Assembly: GCA_937981305.1 (NCBI GenBank)
Contig: CALJPB010000189.1
Location: 1-7,069 of the forward strand
Direction of reading: 5' to 3'
DNA from: an uncultured Selenomonas sp.
GTDB lineage: Bacteria; Bacillota; Negativicutes; Selenomonadales; Selenomonadaceae
DNA: 7,069 bases
The translations under genes and the position numbers were made by a program. Shown here piece after piece: positions 1 through 6,150 of the stretch; the stretch's first letter is position 1, and each line of letters opens with the position of its first letter. The notes under the pieces are model-generated. The model saw nothing but the letters and a program-made list of their open reading frames with translations. It ran no database searches and was not told where the DNA came from.

Positions 1-1164
1 GCCCGCCGTCGGCGGGATGCCCGCCATCGTAAGCAGAGCAACCATCAGGATGCCCGCCGGCAGCAGCGAGTCCTTCGCAAGTCCGCGTACACTCTCAAAG
101 TCCGCGCCGCCGCGCTTCATCTCAAGATAGGACACCGTGACAAACGCGCCGACATTGGCGAAGACGTAGACCATCGCATAGAAGAGGACTGCCTTGATGC
201 CCGCCGCATTCGTCGCGACCATCGCCGTCATCATGTAGCCCGCCTGTGCAATCGACGAGTACGCGAGCATACGCTTGATATTCGTCTGGCGAAATGCCAT
301 GAGGTTTCCGCCGACCATCGAGACCGCCGCAAGAATTGCGAGCAGATGCGCCCAGTACGCCGAGAGGAACGGGAATGCCACAAAGAGCACACGCAGCAGG
401 ATCGCAATGCCCGCCGCCTTCGAGCACATCGCAAGAAGTGCCGTCACGGGTGCGGGGGCACCCTCGTACACATCCGGTGCCCAGAGGTGGAACGGGATGA
501 TCGAGAGCTTGAAGAAGAAACCGGCAAGGATAAAGACCACGCCGATCAGCCCGAGCGAGAACACGAGCCCAAGCCCCTGCGCAATGTTCTGGAATACCAT
601 CGTCCCCGTCATTCCGTAGACGAGGCTCATGCCGTAGAGCAGCACCGCCGTCGAACCGGAGCCAAAGACGAGATACTTGATGCCCGCCTCCGCCGAGAGC
701 GGCGAATCCGTACGAATTGCAACGAGCCCGTAGAACGAAATCGTCATCAGCTCAAGCCCGACGAACGCCGTCATGAGATCGTTCGCCGAGGCAAGGACGC
801 ACATGCCGAGCAGCGCCGAGAGGAGGAGCAGATAGAACTCCCCCTTGTGCCTGAGTGTCTGCTCCACATAGTCCGCCGCAAAGATCACGGTCGAGAGAAT
901 CCCGATGATGAAGAGAATCTTGAAGAATACGGAGTAGCCATCGACGATGTAAAGACCTGCATAGAATGCGGTCGCACCGCCGTCGGGCGGGTACATGCCC
1001 ACGGCAAGCGCGAGCACACCGAGAAGCCCTGCAACGGTCAGCCAGACCACGGGGCAGCGCGGCGCGTCCTTTTTGAGGACGAGATCGGTGATGAGCACCA
1101 CCGCCATCAGCGCGGCGATCCCGATCTCAACGGAGATCGCAGCAAAATTCATCGCTTGCAGCAT
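1..1164 (-). CDS. nuoN: NADH-quinone oxidoreductase subunit N, 3'-truncated by the window edge
   Basis: This is the antiporter-like membrane subunit of complex I that sits next to NuoK and NuoJ and carries one proton channel. The window holds the first 388 codons, in frame to base 1 without a stop. The protein is leucine- and alanine-rich with many hydrophobic helices. Visible key residues are Glu138 in FVGLELM (transmembrane helix 5, equivalent to E. coli Glu133), Lys219 in FFFKLSIIPFHLWAPDVYEG (helix 7, E. coli Lys217) and Lys249 in AMCSKAAG (helix 8, E. coli Lys247). RMLAYSSIAQAGYM follows at 299-312. The visible part ends in the family motif AGIPPTAG, so the helix-12 lysine and about 90-100 C-terminal residues are missing. 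The start ATG shares one base with the nuoM stop (TGATG) and has AGGAGGT 8 nt upstream. A second ATG at 1152 is possible but worse placed. Identification is secure. Confidence 0.96.
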   Translation of the reverse strand, partial: MLQAMNFAAISVEIGIAALMAVVLITDLVLKKDAPRCPVVWLTVAGLLGVLALAVGMYPPDGGATAFYAGLYIVDGYSVFFKILFIIGILSTVIFAADYVEQTLRHKGEFYLLLLSALLGMCVLASANDLMTAFVGLELMTISFYGLVAIRTDSPLSAEAGIKYLVFGSGSTAVLLYGMSLVYGMTGTMVFQNIAQGLGLVFSLGLIGVVFILAGFFFKLSIIPFHLWAPDVYEGAPAPVTALLAMCSKAAGIAILLRVLFVAFPFLSAYWAHLLAILAAVSMVGGNLMAFRQTNIKRMLAYSSIAQAGYMMTAMVATNAAGIKAVLFYAMVYVFANVGAFVTVSYLEMKRGGADFESVRGLAKDSLLPAGILMVALLTMAGIPPTAG

Positions 1165-2696
1165 CAGTGCCCACCTCCTATGATTGTCGGTGCATCCTGA
1201 ATCAGCTCAAAGAGCGGCCCAAGCGGGGCAACGCCCGTATCCACCACATCCATGAGGAGCCCCGGGAACACGCCGAAGCCGACGAGGAACACGCCGAGCA
1301 CGACGAGCGGAACGACATCAATCTTGCGCTCATCGGGGAATTTTGCGAACCGCTCCACCCGCGGTCCGAAGAGCACGCGTGCAAGCATACGCAGGACGTA
1401 GAATGCCGTGAAGATGATACCCGAAACGGCGATCACGGCGATCACGGGATAGACCTCGATGATGCCGACAAAGATCGTGAACTCCGGGATAAAGCCGATC
1501 AGCCCCGGCAGGCCGAGCGAGCAGAGCCCCGCGAGCATGAAGCCGACCGTGATGTGCGGCATATGATGTGCCAGTCCCCAGAGGTCGCCGACGCTGCGCA
1601 GCTCCGTCTTCTCATAGACATAGCCTACCTGTGAGAAGAAGAGCGCGAGCATGATGCCATGCGCCACCATGTAGGCAACCGCGCCGCTCACACTCACGAC
1701 GTTCAGAGCCGCAAAGCCGAGCAGGACATAGCCCATGTGGGAAACCGAGGAGTACGCGATCATGTACTTGATGTCGCGCTGCGCGAGCGCAATGTAGGAT
1801 GCGTAGATAACGTTGATCATCGCGAGCACAGCGATCAGGGGAGCCCAGAACTTCGCACCGAGCGGCAGAATGAAGAAGCCGATGCGGATGAGCGCGTAGC
1901 CTCCGATCTTTTTCAGTACCCCTGCGTTGATCATCGAGATCGCCGTTGGTGCGCCCGCATAACCGTCGGGCGACCAGATGTGGAACGGAAACATCGACAG
2001 ATGCGACCCGAACCCAACGAGCAGAAGGAAGAACGCCGTGACCTGCACCTCCCACGAGATATTGCCCATGAGAGCGGCAGCGGCAAGCGACTCAAAATCA
2101 AACGTGCGCATCCCCGACTCGTACGCACTCACATACAGGAGGAGCACGCCGAGCAGCATGAACGCGGAGCCGACGAGCAGGAAGATCGTCATCTTCATCG
2201 CCGCGTGCTCTTTGCTCACGCGCTCCGACGAGCCCCAGATGAGCACCATCAAATACGCGGGGATGACGACCATCTCGCAGAGCACGAGGAAGAAGAAGAG
2301 GTCGCGCACGAGGAAGGCTCCTGACACGCCCGCAATCACGATGAGGAGGAGCACGAAATACTCCTTCACACGCTTCTCTATATTCCACGAGCTGTAGATT
2401 GCGGCAAGTCCCACGACACTCGATAGGAGCAGCATGGGCAACGAGATCCCGTCAACACCGAGCGAATATGCAACGCCAAGATCCGTGATCCACGGAATGT
2501 ACTCCGTGTACTGCATCCCGCCGCGCGCCATATCATAGTCCGCATAGACAAAGAGTGTCAGCAGAGTTGCGACCATCATCGCAAACGCCGAGAGCTGACG
2601 GATCGTATCGTGCAGTCGTCCCGGCAGCAGAGCAATGATGAGCGCCGCCGCGAGCGGGGTCAGGAGGATGACCGAGAGAATCGGAAATGTCATCAT
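1164..2696 (-). CDS. nuoM: NADH-quinone oxidoreductase subunit M
   Basis: NuoM is the middle antiporter-like subunit of the complex I membrane arm, between NuoN and NuoL. The product is 510 residues with about 14 hydrophobic helices, matching the family length. Residues matching the E. coli proton path are Glu141 in LCEMVVIP (helix 5, E. coli Glu144), Lys263 in GVLKKIGGY (helix 8, E. coli Lys265; Lys262 is an extra neighbour), His320 in YSSVSHMGY, His346 in MVAHGIML, and Glu405 in LPGLIGFIPEF (helix 12, E. coli Glu407). The helix-7 lysine (E. coli Lys234) is replaced by His232 in GFGSHLSMFPFHIWSPDGY; the codon is CAT at 2003-2001. The loop WSPDGYAGAPTA also departs from the common WLPDAHxEAPTA. 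I chose the ATG at 2696 because it overlaps the nuoL stop (ATGA) and has GGGGAGG 9 nt upstream; the adjacent ATG at 2693 is possible. A longer in-frame reading from a GTG at 2753 would begin inside nuoL and lacks support. Confidence 0.96.
   Translation of the reverse strand: MMTFPILSVILLTPLAAALIIALLPGRLHDTIRQLSAFAMMVATLLTLFVYADYDMARGGMQYTEYIPWITDLGVAYSLGVDGISLPMLLLSSVVGLAAIYSSWNIEKRVKEYFVLLLIVIAGVSGAFLVRDLFFFLVLCEMVVIPAYLMVLIWGSSERVSKEHAAMKMTIFLLVGSAFMLLGVLLLYVSAYESGMRTFDFESLAAAALMGNISWEVQVTAFFLLLVGFGSHLSMFPFHIWSPDGYAGAPTAISMINAGVLKKIGGYALIRIGFFILPLGAKFWAPLIAVLAMINVIYASYIALAQRDIKYMIAYSSVSHMGYVLLGFAALNVVSVSGAVAYMVAHGIMLALFFSQVGYVYEKTELRSVGDLWGLAHHMPHITVGFMLAGLCSLGLPGLIGFIPEFTIFVGIIEVYPVIAVIAVSGIIFTAFYVLRMLARVLFGPRVERFAKFPDERKIDVVPLVVLGVFLVGFGVFPGLLMDVVDTGVAPLGPLFELIQDAPTIIGGGH
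1173..1179 (-). promoter_or_regulatory. Ribosome binding site of nuoN inside the 3' end of nuoM
   Basis: The sequence AGGAGGT lies within the last codons of nuoM (encoding Ile-Gly-Gly), 8 nt before the nuoN ATG at 1164. It supports that ATG over the internal ATG at 1152. The one-base stop/start overlap suggests coupled translation of nuoM and nuoN, which is an inference from layout. Confidence 0.85.
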
Positions 2697-4594
2697 CGGA
2701 AAGCACCTCCCCAGTAGGCGATGATCTGAACCGCCCAATAGAGGGCGTAGCACAGAAGAATCAGAACGCCCGTATAGAACACGACGACGTACCGCTGTGC
2801 CTGACCGTTCGCGGACTCCGTGAGGAGGTCACTCGTAGCGAGCGCGTACGCTCCCAAGCCGATCATAATGTTGTCGAAGATCTTCTCATCGACCCATTTC
2901 AGGATGAGAGCCGTGCCGTAGACGAGACGCTCACGGAAGTACCCGTAAAGTTCGTCAATGTAGAACTTGTGGTAAACAACACGGTACAGGAAGCCGAAGC
3001 TCCGAGCCTGCATCGCCGACCGCAGGCTGTGCCGCCCGTAGATCTGATAGGCGGCGGCAAAGGCGATGAGTGCAAGCACGGTGCTCGTTCCCGCAACCGT
3101 CCAGTCAATCGTCTCATGATGCGGAACGCCTTCGTTGATCCAGACGGAGAACCCGCCGAAATACCCCCACGCGCCGCTCACAATGGTGAGCAGGATGAGC
3201 ATAATCATCGGCCAGCGCATGAATGCGTCGACCTCGTGCGCCTCGTGCGGGCTGCGGCTCTCACCGAGAAATGCGATGATGAGCAGACGCGCCATGTAGA
3301 ACGCCGTGAGGAACGAGGTAAATGTCGCCATCACATAGAGCGGCGTACTTGCGTGCATAACCGCCGCGAGGATCTCATCCTTTGAGAAGAAGCCCGAGAA
3401 CGGCGGAATCCCCGAAATGGCGAGTACGCCGACGAGCATCGCTGCGAACGTCAGCGGCATCTTCTTCCAGAGCCCGCCCATCTTCGTGATGTCCGTCTCA
3501 TCGTGCAGTGCGTGCATGACGGCACCCGCACAGAGGAAGAGCATCGCCTTGAAGAAGGCGTGCGTCATGAGGTGGAACATCGAGGCGGAGAACGCGCCGA
3601 CACCGACCGCGAGCATCATATAGCCGAGCTGACTGATCGTCGAGTAGGCAAGCACCGACTTGAACTTGCGCTGTGTCACGGCGATGATCGCGGCAAAGAG
3701 CGCCGTGAATGCACCGAGCCCTGCAATAAAGTCCATGACGAAGGGAGATTCACTGAAGATAAAGAACGCGCGCGCGACGAGATAGACACCCGCAGCGACC
3801 ATGGTCGCCGCATGGATGAGCGCCGATGTAGGTGTAGGACCTTCCATCGCGTCGAGCAGCCAGACGTGCAGCGGGAACTGACCCGACTTTCCGATCGGTC
3901 CCATAAAGAGCAGGAGTCCAATGACCGTCAGGAAGCCCGTCCCCGCGACGAGGACGTACGGCGGCACGAGCATGCGCAGCTCGATGAAGTCCATCGTCCC
4001 GAACACCATCTGTACGAGCAGGATGCCGACCAGCATCCCGAAGTCACCGATGCGCGTTGTGATGAACGCCTTTTTCGCCGCCTCACGCGCCGATACCTTG
4101 TGATAGTAGAACCCGATCAGCAGGTACGAGCAAAGTCCGACCCCCTCCCAAAACACGTAAAGCTGGAGGAAGTTGACCGAGACGACAAGCCCGAGCATGG
4201 ATGCCGAGAACAGCGAGATGAACGCGAAGAAACGCCCCATCCCCTCGTCGTGCTCCATGTAGCTCACGGAGTAGATGTAGACGAGCAGCGAGACGAGCGT
4301 CACAATGACGAGCATCATCGCCGCGAGCGGGTCGATGAGCACGCCCATTGTCAGCTTCACATCGCCGATCTGCGCCCAGAGCGCCTTCATCACATACGGA
4401 TCGTTCATCGTGATCTGATAGTTCACGGTGGCAAGCGCGACGAAGACGGAGAACGCGAACGCGAGTGACATCATTGTAATCGCGATCACCGCGGAGAGAT
4501 TTTTCTCCTGCCGCGTAAACGGCCCGATGATGAGAAATGCCAGCGCAGGGAAGAGTGGGATCAGATAGGCATGGGTAAGTGCAAATGTAAACAT
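2693..4594 (-). CDS. nuoL: NADH-quinone oxidoreductase subunit L
   Basis: NuoL is the distal antiporter-like subunit of complex I and carries the long lateral helix that runs along the membrane arm. The product is 633 residues, close to the 613 of E. coli NuoL. Key residues are Glu150 in VFWEGVGLCSYLLIGF (helix 5, E. coli Glu144), Asp184 in TRIGDFG (E. coli Asp178), Lys236 in GPIGKSGQFPLHVWLLDAM (helix 7, E. coli Lys229), His261 in ALIHAATMV (helix 8, E. coli His254), Lys349 in THAFFKAMLF (E. coli Lys342) and Lys405 in IPPFSGFFSKDEIL (helix 12, E. coli Lys399). A C-terminal section from about 530 (RSFGFLYRVVYHKFYIDELY) through about 590 fits the lateral helix, and a final hydrophobic helix follows at about 603-626. 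The start follows the nuoK stop by 14 bp containing GGGAGGGG; the stop overlaps the nuoM start as ATGA. No key residue is missing. Confidence 0.98.
   Translation of the reverse strand: MFTFALTHAYLIPLFPALAFLIIGPFTRQEKNLSAVIAITMMSLAFAFSVFVALATVNYQITMNDPYVMKALWAQIGDVKLTMGVLIDPLAAMMLVIVTLVSLLVYIYSVSYMEHDEGMGRFFAFISLFSASMLGLVVSVNFLQLYVFWEGVGLCSYLLIGFYYHKVSAREAAKKAFITTRIGDFGMLVGILLVQMVFGTMDFIELRMLVPPYVLVAGTGFLTVIGLLLFMGPIGKSGQFPLHVWLLDAMEGPTPTSALIHAATMVAAGVYLVARAFFIFSESPFVMDFIAGLGAFTALFAAIIAVTQRKFKSVLAYSTISQLGYMMLAVGVGAFSASMFHLMTHAFFKAMLFLCAGAVMHALHDETDITKMGGLWKKMPLTFAAMLVGVLAISGIPPFSGFFSKDEILAAVMHASTPLYVMATFTSFLTAFYMARLLIIAFLGESRSPHEAHEVDAFMRWPMIMLILLTIVSGAWGYFGGFSVWINEGVPHHETIDWTVAGTSTVLALIAFAAAYQIYGRHSLRSAMQARSFGFLYRVVYHKFYIDELYGYFRERLVYGTALILKWVDEKIFDNIMIGLGAYALATSDLLTESANGQAQRYVVVFYTGVLILLCYALYWAVQIIAYWGGAFR
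2706..2712 (-). promoter_or_regulatory. Ribosome binding site of nuoM inside the 3' end of nuoL
   Basis: GGGGAGG, embedded in the nuoL codons for Trp-Gly-Gly, sits 9 nt before the ATG at 2696 and 12 nt before the second ATG at 2693. It places the nuoM start here and argues against the upstream GTG at 2753. Confidence 0.8.
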
Positions 4595-4600
4595 ATCGCT

Positions 4601-4608
4601 CCCCTCCC
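4601..4608 (-). promoter_or_regulatory. Ribosome binding site of nuoL
   Basis: GGGAGGGG directly follows the TAG stop of nuoK and lies 6 nt before the nuoL ATG at 4594. The 14-bp nuoK-nuoL spacer holds nothing else, so there is no room for a separate promoter. Confidence 0.8.
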
Positions 4609-4914
4609 CTAATCTCTGAGCGTATCCAGTTCATCGACATTCGTCGTGAAGCGGATCTGATACAGACGGAATGCGAGGGCAAGCCCGACGGCAATCTCGG
4701 AAGCAGCAACCGCAATCGAGAAGAGTGCCATGAGCTGTCCCTCCATATTGTGCGCATAGAAGCGGTCAAATGCGATGAGGTTGATGTTCACCGCATTGAG
4801 CATCAGTTCCACGCACATGAGGATCGGGATGATGCCGCGCCGCGTGAGCAGACCGTAAAGTCCGATGCAGAAGAGCACGGCGGCGACAAAGAGCAGTTCC
4901 GGAAGTCCGATCAT
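4609..4914 (-). CDS. nuoK: NADH-quinone oxidoreductase subunit K
   Basis: NuoK is the small three-helix membrane subunit (Mrp-antiporter MrpC-like) that carries the central glutamates linking the quinone-site end of complex I to the antiporter subunits. The product is 101 residues, near the E. coli length of 100. Both essential glutamates are present: Glu36 in PILMCVELMLNAVNIN and Glu73 in AVAASEIAVGLALA (E. coli Glu36 and Glu72). The cytoplasmic loop contains the basic pair Arg25-Arg26 in LLTRRGIIP. The ATG overlaps the nuoJ stop by 4 bp (ATGA) and has GGGGAGGGG (4922-4930) 7 nt upstream. The tail RFTTNVDELDTLRD is polar. Nothing looks damaged. Confidence 0.98.
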   Translation of the reverse strand: MIGLPELLFVAAVLFCIGLYGLLTRRGIIPILMCVELMLNAVNINLIAFDRFYAHNMEGQLMALFSIAVAASEIAVGLALAFRLYQIRFTTNVDELDTLRD

Positions 4915-5405
4915 GCCGTATCCCCTCCCCTCGCGAGGACAAGTGCCCCGACCATCGCAACGAGCAGCAGCACCGCCACAATTTCAAACGGCAGCACATA
5001 GGTACCAAGCATCAGCCGCGCAATCTCCTGTGCGCCCGTAGACGCGCCAAGTTCCCCGCCCGGCAGAGGCGAGAGCACAATGCCGAGACCGATGAGGAAG
5101 AAGAATCCGCCCGCGAGCAGTCCCGTCACCACGCGGCGAAAGAGCTTCTGCGAGGGATTCGACTGCGCCATTGAGTCGCGCCGCGTCAGCATGATCGCCA
5201 TGACGATGAGGACGGCGACCGCGCCACTGTAGACCATCAGCTGCACCGCGCCGAGGAACTCCGCGCCGATATAGAAGTAGATCGCCGCCACACCGATAAA
5301 GGAAAGGACGAGAAACAGTGCGCTGTGCACGACATTCGGGGACAGGACGACACCGAGCGCACCGATGATCGTCACCGCCGCAAGAAAATAGAAGATGATA
5401 CTCAT
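4911..5405 (-). CDS. nuoJ: NADH-quinone oxidoreductase subunit J
   Basis: NuoJ is the five-helix membrane subunit packed against NuoK and NuoH; its third helix changes conformation during coupling. The product is 164 residues, in the bacterial range (E. coli 184). The diagnostic third-helix region is AEFLGAVQLMVYSGAVAVL, with Tyr59 matching the conserved E. coli Tyr59. Gln55 stands where E. coli has Glu55, and Glu49 lies six residues earlier; from memory this arrangement occurs in other bacterial NuoJ proteins, so I do not treat it as damage. The C-terminal motif LPFEIVAVLLLVAMVGALVL (139-158) is also typical. The start ATG overlaps the nuoI stop (ATGA) and has AAAGGAGGG with 6 nt between GGAGG and the ATG. 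Confidence 0.97.
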   Translation of the reverse strand: MSIIFYFLAAVTIIGALGVVLSPNVVHSALFLVLSFIGVAAIYFYIGAEFLGAVQLMVYSGAVAVLIVMAIMLTRRDSMAQSNPSQKLFRRVVTGLLAGGFFFLIGLGIVLSPLPGGELGASTGAQEIARLMLGTYVLPFEIVAVLLLVAMVGALVLARGGDTA

Positions 5406-6136
5406 GCCGTCCCTCCTTTCTGCTCCGTGTCCTTCGTTTCGACGGGAGGCTCCGCCTTGGTCTCAGCCGATTTCGCCGCCGCCTGAGCTTTTGCTGCGGC
5501 GGCTTTTGCCGCAGCCGCCTTGGCTGCAGCCGCCTTGGCCGCCGCCATTTTTTCTGCCGCATCGGCGGGCGCAGCGGGTTTTTCCGCTACCGCCGGCTTT
5601 GCCGCATCCGGATTCTCCGCCGCAGCCTTCTCCGCCTCGGCTTTTGCCTTCGCGGCCGCCTCCGCCTTTGCCTTGGCAGCGGCTTCCTTCTTCGCCTTTT
5701 CCTCCGCTGCCTCAACTTCGACCTGCGCGAGGAATTCCTCCAGATCCGCGCGATCCTTGTCCGTCATTGCGTCGTGGGTCATCGTCTCCTTGCTCCACGT
5801 CGAGATCGCATAGTCCTTGTCCCAGACGAGGGTCTTGACGGGGCAGACCTCCACGCAGAGATTGCAGTAGAGGCATCGTCCCGACTTGTGCACATAGGAC
5901 TTCATATGACGCTTTTTCTTTGCATCCTGTACAATGGTAAGATCGAGTGCCTTGTTCGGGCACGCATTCGCACACATCGAGCAGCCGATGCAGACGCGCC
6001 AGTCCATCGCGAGGTTTCCCCCGCGGAAATTATCCGTCATCGGAAGTTTTTCTTCGGGGTAGCAGAACGTTTCCTTCTTGCCCCAGAGATGCTTCCATGT
6101 GACGCTCATGCCTGTCAAGAGGCCTTTTCCAAACAT
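5402..6136 (-). CDS. nuoI: NADH-quinone oxidoreductase subunit I with a long Ala/Lys/Glu-rich C-terminal tail
   Basis: NuoI is the 2x[4Fe-4S] ferredoxin-like subunit of the complex I connecting module (clusters N6a and N6b), which passes electrons toward the terminal cluster in NuoB. The product is 244 residues. Residues 1-130 form the core: a short N-terminal helix region, the family motif YPEEKLP at 26-32, then two cluster motifs, Cys49-52-55-Cys59-Pro (CIGCSMCANACP) and Cys88-91-94-Cys98-Pro (CLYCNLCVEVCP). After TWSKETMTHD and a short acidic helix the protein becomes low-complexity from about residue 141: 48 of the last 104 residues are alanine, with 19 lysines and a similar number of acids, and the stretch 196-222 has lysines but no acids. 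E. coli NuoI is only 180 residues and has no such tail. I chose the ATG at 6136 because AAGGAGG lies 7 nt upstream; an in-frame TTG at 6157 lies within nuoH. The stop overlaps nuoJ. Core identity is certain; the tail's role is unknown. Confidence 0.97.
   Translation of the reverse strand: MFGKGLLTGMSVTWKHLWGKKETFCYPEEKLPMTDNFRGGNLAMDWRVCIGCSMCANACPNKALDLTIVQDAKKKRHMKSYVHKSGRCLYCNLCVEVCPVKTLVWDKDYAISTWSKETMTHDAMTDKDRADLEEFLAQVEVEAAEEKAKKEAAAKAKAEAAAKAKAEAEKAAAENPDAAKPAVAEKPAAPADAAEKMAAAKAAAAKAAAAKAAAAKAQAAAKSAETKAEPPVETKDTEQKGGTA
5471..5551 (-). repeat. Imperfect 15-bp tandem repeat encoding AAAAK pentads in the NuoI tail
   Basis: Codons 196-222 of nuoI encode a run of Lys-Ala4 pentads (KMAAA, then three consecutive KAAAA units, then KAQAAAK). 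The three regular units occupy 5492-5536, 45 bp in total. The first two DNA units differ at only two of 15 bases (AAGGCGGCTGCAGCC and AAGGCGGCTGCGGCA). The third uses AAA for lysine and other alanine codons. This looks like partly decayed tandem duplication, and the number of units could vary between strains. Confidence 0.8.
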
Positions 6137-6143
6137 CAGAGCC

Positions 6144-6150
6144 CCTCCTT
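6144..6150 (-). promoter_or_regulatory. Ribosome binding site of nuoI
   Basis: AAGGAGG begins on the last base of the nuoH TAA stop and lies 7 nt before the ATG at 6136. It decides the nuoI start, because the in-frame TTG at 6157 lies upstream of this site and has no comparable sequence at a usable distance. Confidence 0.88.

Noticed and set aside
346..1200. Plus-strand open frame of 284 codons opposite nuoN
   Set aside because: It is extremely rich in Arg, Glu, His and Asp, as expected when the complement of a GC-rich gene for a hydrophobic protein is read. It has no recognisable domain, and the minus strand has a clear nuoN here.
1659..2324. Plus-strand open frame of 221 codons opposite nuoM
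   Set aside because: It is an antisense shadow of nuoM with His/Arg/Glu-rich composition and no independent support.
2697..2753. Longer nuoM starting at the GTG at 2753
   Set aside because: The extra 19 residues lie wholly inside nuoL, are polar and unlike NuoM N-termini, and the ATG at 2696 has a good ribosome binding site and the ATGA overlap.
3503..4468. Plus-strand open frame of 321 codons opposite nuoL
   Set aside because: It has the same highly charged, low-hydrophobicity composition produced by the antisense of membrane-protein codons. No ribosome binding site or family resemblance is visible, and nuoL fully explains the region.
4929..4938. Palindrome CCTCGCGAGG next to the nuoK ribosome binding site
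   Set aside because: It is only 10 bp with no loop and overlaps the binding site by two bases. It falls in nuoJ codons of a GC-rich genome, so chance is sufficient and I would not call it a regulator site.
4984..5562. Minus-strand Arg-rich frame overlapping nuoJ and the NuoI tail region
   Set aside because: It is a frame-shifted reading of the GC-rich nuoI tail and nuoJ. Its Arg/Pro-rich N-terminus comes from reading Ala/Lys codons out of frame.
5520..5813. Plus-strand alanine-rich frame of 97 codons resembling a secreted or phasin-like protein
   Set aside because: It is the antisense of the Ala/Lys-rich NuoI tail. GCN-rich codons read as Ala/Ser/Phe on the other strand, and there is no supporting start context.
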